DNA of 12,126 bases. Origin: CAZVWQ01 sp964631275 (lineage in GTDB: Bacteria; Patescibacteriota; JACMRA01). The stretch spans positions 1 through 12,126 of the forward strand of contig CAZVWQ010000034.1 of assembly GCA_964631275.1 (NCBI GenBank), given 5' to 3'. This document shows positions 1-5,900 of this stretch, one piece after another (within the stretch, counting starts at the first letter, position 1; each line of letters starts with the position of its first letter). A program made the translations under genes and the position numbers. A model generated the notes under the pieces. That model made no database searches and was not told the origin of the DNA. It saw nothing but the letters and a program-made list of their open reading frames with translations.

Positions 1-2
1 AG

Positions 3-143
3 GCGCAGGGGGGGGTATTAGCAAACGAGAGATCCGCTTCCTCTCCTTCTTTACAAGGGGGGGGATCCTCTACTTTCTCTACCGATGGTGCTGAAACCCA
101 GTCCCAGAGAGACTTTGACCCGGTAGAGGACACCCTCTACTAA
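3..143 (+). CDS. Possible C-terminal tail of an unknown protein (5' end outside window)
   Basis: An open frame enters from the left edge and stops at TAA 141-143, giving 46 residues. The first part is rich in Gly and Ser, and the end is charged and acidic (RDFDPVEDTLY), which looks like a natural protein C-terminus. Two runs of eight G (8-15 and 57-64) sit inside the frame, so a slipped base would change the reading. I do not recognise a family. The frame is short and open at the edge, so it could be chance; the neighbouring sequence is needed to decide. Confidence 0.33.
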   Translation, partial: AQGGVLANERSASSPSLQGGGSSTFSTDGAETQSQRDFDPVEDTLY

Positions 144-161
144 CCTCTACTTTCCTCTACT
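134..161. repeat. Three CCTCTACT direct repeats with exact 10-bp period
   Basis: The octamer CCTCTACT occurs at 134-141, 144-151 and 154-161, so its starts are exactly one helical turn apart. A fourth copy is at 67-74, and an inverted GTAGAGG lies at 123-129. The two-base spacers are AA and TT. The array overlaps the stop codon of the possible upstream gene and lies 36-60 bp before the first usable start of the degenerate helicase gene. Same-face, helically phased repeats suggest a protein-binding array such as an activator site or iterons. The spacing (10 bp) and sequence differ from the cyanobacterial Pho box (11-bp period, CTTAACCT-like). The function is inference. Confidence 0.6.
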
Positions 162-196
162 AAATCTGTCCCAGACCCTAACTACTTCGATGTGAT

Positions 197-690
197 GTGA
201 GGATCCCCATGCCAATCACCCGTACTAAAGCTCCCTCCCTCCCGTGGAGTCACTACCAACAAGCAATCCTTGAGTGGGTTGAATCAGGCTCTGGTCATGC
301 AGAACAGATCCTTGAGCAGGGCCGCGACCAAGCCGCTGACCGTTTCAACATTGGCCTGGATGATTTGCTCTGGCTCCCCCATGTCCTCAATCTCCAGCCC
401 AAACCCAAAGATTGGGTGCTTGTTGATGAGGCCCAAGACTTGAGCCCTGCCCAACTAGATCTGGTGCTCAAGCTATTTTTGGATTCGCAGGCTCAGATGA
501 CCAATCCTGGAGCCGGATCCAAGAGACCATCGGCCTTACCCAGAGTTAGAGGCCGACGAGATTCTTTCCACCGACTCCCGGTCCTGACCTCATTGTTCTC
601 CCCTTCAGGATATCGAAGACCTGATGTCCTGGATAGGGTACCGGGATGACTGCATTTATTGTGACCTGAGTCAAATGATTTCGGGTTGGA
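197..690 (+). pseudogene. Degenerate UvrD-type (SF1) DNA helicase remnant
   Basis: The frame opening at GTG 197 (or ATG 209) begins like a UvrD-family N-terminus with the Q-motif segment YQQAILEWVESGSG. It should continue into a GSGKT ATP-binding loop, but instead jumps to a segment preceding motif II. Motif II itself is intact (VLVDEAQDLSPAQ, 419-460). Soon after, the homology moves to another frame: 484-546 encodes FAGSDDQSWSRIQETIG, typical of the region following motif III, and then hits TAG 547-549. A third frame carries more helicase-like sequence to about 690. Walker A, most of motif III and all C-terminal motifs are absent, so this is a deleted and frameshifted relic. It is not a recent copy of the intact helicase at 8339-10438, whose matching segments differ. 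Confidence 0.72.
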
Positions 691-862
691 CTCCCAGATC
701 ACCAATGGAACCAGCTTCTGAGGGAAGGGGATCCTTGATGTCAGATTTACTCTCTACTCTAGATCAAGGTTTGACAAAGAGAAAGATTATTCCACCCCCT
801 GAAATACCTTCTCTGAACTCGCAGGGGATGTAGGATGTGGGCGGATCTCTCAGATATTTACT

Positions 863-1525
863 CTATGCCACAGTAGTGGGGCCTGAGAATAGGTTTGGGA
901 GATAAGCTGCTAAAACAGAAAAGCTTCCATCAACAACCATTTGTACCGCGATCGCTAATATGAAAAATCCCAGGACACGATTGAAAGCACCTACTCCATT
1001 CGTTCCCAGGGCTGTGATCAAGGGTCTGCCAGAAGTTAAGCAGATATACAGGGACATCCCAACCAGAAGGATCCCAACCATAGTGCCCAAATATTGACTC
1101 CAGTGTTGACCAGAAGAGCCTAGGCTAATGATGATGCCGATTGCGCCAGGCCCGCTGATAATGGGGATCGCCATCGGGACAAGATAAACATCAGCTTTAG
1201 CGATCGCTTCCTGGTTTTCGGGGGGTGACAACCGTTGTCGCACATTGACCAGTTCCCAAGCTGTTCCTCCCACAAGCAGACCCCCTGCAACTCTCAAGAC
1301 CCCCAAGGAGATCCCAAAAAACTCCAGGATCAGGCGGCCTGTGGTCAGAAAAAGCAGCAGAACTCCAACTGACCACATCGCAGTCAGACGAGCCTGACGT
1401 TGCTGTTCTCGGGCAGGTAAATCAGCCGTCAAACTGTAGAAGATCGGCACAGCCCCAACGGGATTGGTAATCGGTAGTAAAGCCAGAAGTGCTCCTACTG
1501 CAGAAGCCGCGAACTCTTGAACCAT
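863..1525 (-). CDS. MarC-family integral membrane protein
   Basis: A protein of 220 residues, the usual length for the MarC (UPF0056) family. It is an inner-membrane protein with about six hydrophobic helices (roughly 8-31, 48-70, 74-92, 114-134, 145-163 and 185-208). Family hallmarks are visible: ITNPVGAVPIF near residue 19, PIISGPGAIG near 121, and the closing GFFILAIAVQMVVDG. The family is sometimes labelled as multiple-antibiotic-resistance or amino-acid transport proteins, but the original resistance assignment for E. coli MarC was not upheld and the substrate is unknown. The start is ATG 1525, without a clear Shine-Dalgarno sequence. The gene lies 46 bp downstream of the small membrane-protein gene at 1572-1832 on the same strand, so the two may be co-transcribed. 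Confidence 0.92.
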   Translation of the reverse strand: MVQEFAASAVGALLALLPITNPVGAVPIFYSLTADLPAREQQRQARLTAMWSVGVLLLFLTTGRLILEFFGISLGVLRVAGGLLVGGTAWELVNVRQRLSPPENQEAIAKADVYLVPMAIPIISGPGAIGIIISLGSSGQHWSQYLGTMVGILLVGMSLYICLTSGRPLITALGTNGVGAFNRVLGFFILAIAVQMVVDGSFSVLAAYLPNLFSGPTTVA

Positions 1526-1571
1526 AACGCAGAATGCCCCACAAATTGGCTATCGTTTCTGGATAAAGCAC

Positions 1572-1832
1572 TTACTGGATCTGAAACCAGACATAGATCA
1601 CTACACTCAACAGGGTCAGCCCCAGAACCGTTTCCCTTTGCTCCTGAAGGACAGCAGTTATGTTCACAACAAACAGACGCCAAGCCTCTCGGCGCTTCTG
1701 TCCCAGTCTCTCTGTTAACTGGGCAACACGAGCATCAACTTCCTCAATCGAGATCTCACCCTGTTGATAAGCTGCTTCTAGAACATCAAGATCTCGCCAG
1801 TAATCTTTTGTCTCCTCGATAAGATTGACCAT
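1572..1832 (-). CDS. Small conserved-type protein with C-terminal membrane helix
   Basis: An 86-residue protein. Residues 1-65 are charged and helical (many Glu, Arg and Gln; heptad-like spacing around residues 15-50), which suggests a coiled coil or amphipathic helix. Residues about 68-84 are a single hydrophobic helix ending in VWFQIQ, so it is probably anchored in a membrane with its N-terminal domain in the cytoplasm. I chose ATG 1832. An in-frame TTG at 1847 would add five residues, but it overlaps the end of the 45-codon frame at 1837-1974, whereas ATG 1832 lies 4 nt after that frame's stop. No known domain is recognised. The position just ahead of marC-family gene 863-1525 suggests co-expression. 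Confidence 0.72.
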   Translation of the reverse strand: MVNLIEETKDYWRDLDVLEAAYQQGEISIEEVDARVAQLTERLGQKRREAWRLFVVNITAVLQEQRETVLGLTLLSVVIYVWFQIQ

Positions 1833-1836
1833 GACA

Positions 1837-1974
1837 TCAAAAGGCAACTAGGTGGACTGCTGAGGTGAAAACATCGTGGGCATCCAGAAAATCATTGAGA
1901 GCTTCCGGATAGAGTGCCTCCTGAGAGAGCCAGATCAAGGCGACCAAAACCAGCGAACAGCACTTCTTATTCAT
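1837..1974 (-). CDS. Possible 45-residue membrane or secreted peptide
   Basis: A short frame from ATG 1974 to TGA 1839-1837. It begins MNKKCC and continues with a hydrophobic stretch (about residues 7-16, SLVLVALIWL), like a small signal or membrane anchor, then a more polar region containing DFLDAHDVF. AAGGAG lies about 12 nt upstream of the ATG, slightly far for a ribosome site. The stop is 4 nt before the ATG of the 86-residue protein, a spacing that fits translational coupling. The frame could be chance at this length; the basic N-terminus followed by a hydrophobic core and the tight junction are the arguments for it. No family is recognised. Confidence 0.35.
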   Translation of the reverse strand: MNKKCCSLVLVALIWLSQEALYPEALNDFLDAHDVFTSAVHLVAF

Positions 1975-2695
1975 CGCACAGATCAGCTCCTTCTCTAATG
2001 TCTTAAATATGAAACAAAGACTTCAGACTTCATCTGAGGGAAACTCAAACCTAAGGCCCTGGGTCTCGTAGAAACTCAATCTTGTCCAGTTCTTCATCAG
2101 CTAAACGAACTCTCGAATCTCCAGGATCTGCAGCTCAGCCTGAGACGGCTAGAGACAAACTAGGAGCTATCCACAATGGAACAGAACAATTTTTTATCCA
2201 TGTAAATTAATGTAACAATTTTCTGGACTTCTGGCAAGAGTGGTGATAAGCGCATCGTCTGTCCTGAATACAGACGGTTAACCCTCCCCTCGGCTGCAAA
2301 TGAGGACGCTGAGGTGAACTCATAAACGTTACATAAGTTCATAAAAAAGTTCGGATGTCTGTGTTGGCCCTTGGGCATCGAACCGTGCACTGACCAGGCA
2401 ACTATGGCCAGGCTTCTATGAACTTGTATTTCTCGTTGCTTGAGATTGCATCCCAGACTGTCAGACAAGCCTTGGAGACTAGCCATCATGTTCGATCGTT
2501 TTAGCAGCCCCGCTATTCAGGTCCAATAATCCCAACTCAATCAACCGCTCTATCGGAGCTGACAGCTTCCGCCACTGTGCTCTGGCTGACCGTCCTGGAT
2601 TGAGTTGCACTCATACTCTGCCACTTCATCAGTGCTGTCCTACTCTGCCTCTGCACACAGCGCATACAATACGGTATCCTCTCACTCCAACGCCA
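1975..2695. other. 720-bp stretch with no convincing gene; structured and A+T-rich patches
   Basis: Neither strand carries a protein that looks natural. The longest frame (minus, 2160-2489, 109 codons) has no recognisable domain. What is visible is a perfect 7-bp hairpin at 2256-2276, an ATGTAAC/GTTACAT inverted pair at 2210-2216 and 2328-2334, and an imperfect palindrome GAACT...AGTTC at 2316-2340 around ACGT. The stretch separates the minus-strand group ending in the MarC-family gene from the plus-strand gene at 2696, so it should hold divergent promoters. A possible -10 box TACAAT (2665-2670) lies 25 bp before ATG 2696, but no good -35 box is seen. I found no tRNA fold, RNase P or tmRNA hallmarks. 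Confidence 0.5.
2256..2276. other. Perfect 7-bp inverted repeat (hairpin)
   Basis: CGTCTGT (2256-2262) and ACAGACG (2270-2276) are exact complements around a 7-nt loop. No T-run follows on either strand, so it is not a typical intrinsic terminator. It may be part of a structured RNA or an operator in the gene-free stretch. Confidence 0.5.
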
Positions 2696-2986
2696 ATGTT
2701 CAAATCCCTGAAAGAGAAGCACTACCAAATCATGGGGATCCTTCCCGATGGGATCCTGGCTCAAGTCTCTGATGCGCTCCGGCTCGATGAGTGCCCCTAT
2801 GACTACGACATCGAGTGGCAGGTGATCAACAATCATCTCACCCCCATTTTTGTCTGCTACGACGGCAAAACAGCCTCCTGGATCCAGCAGCATCACAGTA
2901 CGCTCCGCTGGTATGCCAGCCAGTTCATGAAAGCTCCCAAAATTGAATCAAAGCTAGTTTTACTCAGCCCAAACCTTTTAGCTTAG
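2696..2986 (+). CDS. Small protein of unknown function
   Basis: A 96-residue protein from ATG 2696 to TAG 2984-2986. A TTG 96 bp upstream would add 32 residues rich in His, Thr and Pro that look untranslated, so I prefer the ATG. The protein is mixed alpha/beta in character and rich in aromatic residues (DYDIEW near residue 41, SWIQQHH near 61, LRWYASQF near 70), with no signal peptide, membrane helix or Cys cluster. The opposite-strand frame over the same bases (2537-2896) looks unnatural. It is transcribed toward the giant helicase gene, and its last 23 bp overlap that gene's 3' end. No Shine-Dalgarno sequence is evident. No family is recognised. Confidence 0.58.
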   Translation: MFKSLKEKHYQIMGILPDGILAQVSDALRLDECPYDYDIEWQVINNHLTPIFVCYDGKTASWIQQHHSTLRWYASQFMKAPKIESKLVLLSPNLLA

Positions 2987-5900
2987 ACTCCCAATCCTCG
3001 TCATAATGTAGCGAAAGCACAAAGTATCCAGCCACATATCTCAAATCCTCTCGACTGATTTCATCTTGTAGACGTTTCTCCGAATGATCATGGATGGATC
3101 CATCGCAAAAGATGGCTATCATTCGATCCTGATAAAGAAAATCAGGCTTTACATCCACTTCTGGAATTAAGAATTGAGCTTTATCCGGCAACTTCAGGCC
3201 CAGTTCATAGATTTTATCAAGGACGACTCGTTCAAAATCTGACTTGGGATCAATCTGCTGCTTTAGTTTTTGATATTGCTCTTCACGAGTCATTTCATGA
3301 GGGTGACGCTGGGTGACGCTAACACTGAGTTGAGTCAAGAAGGGTTGAATGCTATGGCGATTGAGAAGAGGATGATCAAATTGATTTTGGTAAGACAATA
3401 GACACTCGTAGCAAGCAGCGACACAGCTTTCTTTTTCGTTTGTAAAATGACAGATATCTAGTGCAGCTTGAGCAATATATTGAAATGACTGCGGATTTCC
3501 CATCACTTGCGACAAAACCCCAGCACCGCCTTCTGAAGCTTCCCAAAAAAGAATATATTCACCCTGCCCCAGACGTTCAGAGGCAAGTTCGTTCTCTTCA
3601 AGTTTGTAAATAGATTGGATCGCCCGACCTATTGCATATTGAAGGCTAGCCAAAAAAGACTCTGCATCTTGGTGGGGAATAGACTGAGGTTTAATCAACA
3701 AAACATTGCAAGTATCTTCGACATAAAGATAGACTTCTTTTTGTGTATTCTCTCTGGCCTCTTCACTTTTTGAATCACCCCATATACCAGTACTACTATC
3801 TAACTTAAACCCTTTGTCAACACTACTACGAAGACCGCGATTAATACGCCAAATATTAGCAGCATCGCCGTAAGATAGTTCAATCAGTTCGGTGCCATTG
3901 GGATCGATAACCGTGGCTAATTCTTTTTTATGTTGGTTAAAGCGAAAGTGAGTCGTGATATTGTAGCCATATTTGAGCCGTTCTTCTTCATCACAGGTAA
4001 TCCGCTCACGGCGGCGGGTGAGCATAGTATCCATACTTAAGACACGGTTGAGTTTAGCAAGATTGCCATGACTATCAGTCGTGATTTTTACTTCGCAGTT
4101 TTCACACAAATCCCGTTGCCAGTCGTCCCCAGGATGGAAATAGCCACACTGAGGACAAAGAGCAACGCGATTGTAGCCACTCTCGATACCTTTGACCGGA
4201 ATCCGAGTTTTCGACACCTGAAATTTGCTGCCCTCATAGTAGACGATGTTACGAGGGGCAAACTCTCGAATGGCAACAACGCGGGGCCGAGAGATAAAAT
4301 CCCCTTCGTTGCCACTCGGAATATAAGCACGGACAGGCAAGCGAGGGAAGTTGTATCCGGGTAAAAAGCCTTCTGAGGCAAAGTAGCGATAGGGATAGAA
4401 CTCTAACTGATTTTGAGTTCTGGCCTGGGATGTTTGTCCGACTAAGAGATCGATCTGCCTCTTGGCTTCTCGTTCTTGAGATTCAGCCTGTTGGCGTTGC
4501 TCTTGGGTGGTTGACCCTTTAGTGGCGCGATCAATAGTCTGGCGAGAATTTTCCAGTTGTATCACGGCGTCCTGATAGAGGTTTCTCCACCGATCGCAGG
4601 CGCGGTCAAAACTAATGAGAGCATTGCTTAAGGTTTGGTATAAAAACTCTTCCGTGTACCAAGAGGTATCGTTGAGATCAGCTTGGCAAAAGGTGTCTTG
4701 GAGTATGGTTTTAGTAGCTTGGAAGCAGCGGTCTAGAGCCTCAGAAGATAAGGACAACTGACTGCGGATGGAGTCTTTAAGGGGGTAGTCTTTGGTTTCG
4801 AGATCCAGGATCTGGTTCATGGAATTTTCCAGATAGAGTCCTGTGTAGGCTAGCCAAACGGAATGCAGATGAGCTTTGACCAAATCTTGGTTGCCAAGTT
4901 CCAACTTGGGAGGGGCAACAATTCCAGCAACCATTTGATCCGGTCGTTTAAAAAAGTATTGGTCATGGCCACTACCTGCTGAGGCGTAGGTGATAACAAT
5001 GGCCGCCTGTCCACTACGTCCGGCACGCCCACTTCTTTGGGCATAGTTGGCTGGGCTGGGGGGGACATTTCGCATATGGACAACGTTCAAATCTGAGATG
5101 TCGATCCCCAGTTCCATCGTTGGAGAGCAAAATAATGTTGAGAGCTGGCCTTGTCGGAAACGGTTTTCCCGCTCTTGACGATCTTGGTTTTTGACTTGAC
5201 CCGTATGTTCTCTCCCTTCCATATTTTGCAGACTGGATCCTTTGTCTTGGTAGAAGGACTGGAAGAAGCGGTTGACTTCGATGCCTTCGGTTTCACTGCC
5301 CTGGAGCCGTCTAGAGGTAAGGGGATCCACCGGGATCCGATCCTGCTGCTGGGCTGTCCAGATCAAAGCGTCAATCCTCAGTTGGATCTCGTGATCTTCC
5401 TGCAGAATGTAGCCAGCATCGGCAAGTGCTTGCAGCAAGACTCGGATTAACCCTTCGTAGTCTTGTTCTGAAAGCAGGGTAGAGCGCCAGGGCCAAGCCC
5501 GATCTGATCTTAAAAAGCGACCGATTTTGCTGCGAGCAGTCAGTTTAAGGGTTTCTCTGTCCTTTCCCTTGCTTTGTGCTGAGGCGGAGGCCCAACGAGC
5601 TTGATGCAGAGATTCATAGGGGTCGAAACTCCAGGGATCCTTGATCGCCTGCTGAACTTCACGCTGTAGTTGCTCAAGTCTTTGGGGTTGAAGTAGGTCA
5701 GCATCGATGGCCAGCTCCTTGCGAAGCTGATCGAGAAGAGCACGGATGATAGCGAAGCGTTCTTGAGGGTTGGCCTGGTGAAGCAGGGGGTGATGGTGCT
5801 TGTCCCAAAAATCTGGTGCGCCACAAACATCTTCCAGTCCTTCGTATTCAATCGTGAGTAGCCCACATTGTTCCAGGTTGGGTTGCACGATACGCCACCC

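Noticed and set aside
134..161. CCTCTACT array as a cyanobacterial Pho box or as a CRISPR
   Set aside because: The period is 10 bp rather than 11 and the sequence differs from the Pho-box octamer. Units are far too short, with two-base spacers, for a CRISPR array.
2060..2145. Short minus-strand frame reading DPGDSRVRLADEELDKIEF
   Set aside because: It looks protein-like but is only 27 codons, has a stop directly before it and no start codon. At most it is an unidentifiable gene scrap.
2375..2400. T-loop-like GGTTCGA on the minus strand suggesting a tRNA
   Set aside because: The flanking five-base arms do not pair, and no acceptor or anticodon stem can be drawn around it.
2160..2489. 109-codon minus-strand frame
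   Set aside because: Composition looks unnatural, no domain or close family is recognised, there is no ribosome site, and the frame covers hairpin and palindrome structure that fits non-coding DNA better.
2537..2896. 119-codon minus-strand frame
   Set aside because: It lies antisense to the more natural 96-residue plus-strand gene, and its C-terminal half is a low-complexity Ser/Thr/Arg stretch.
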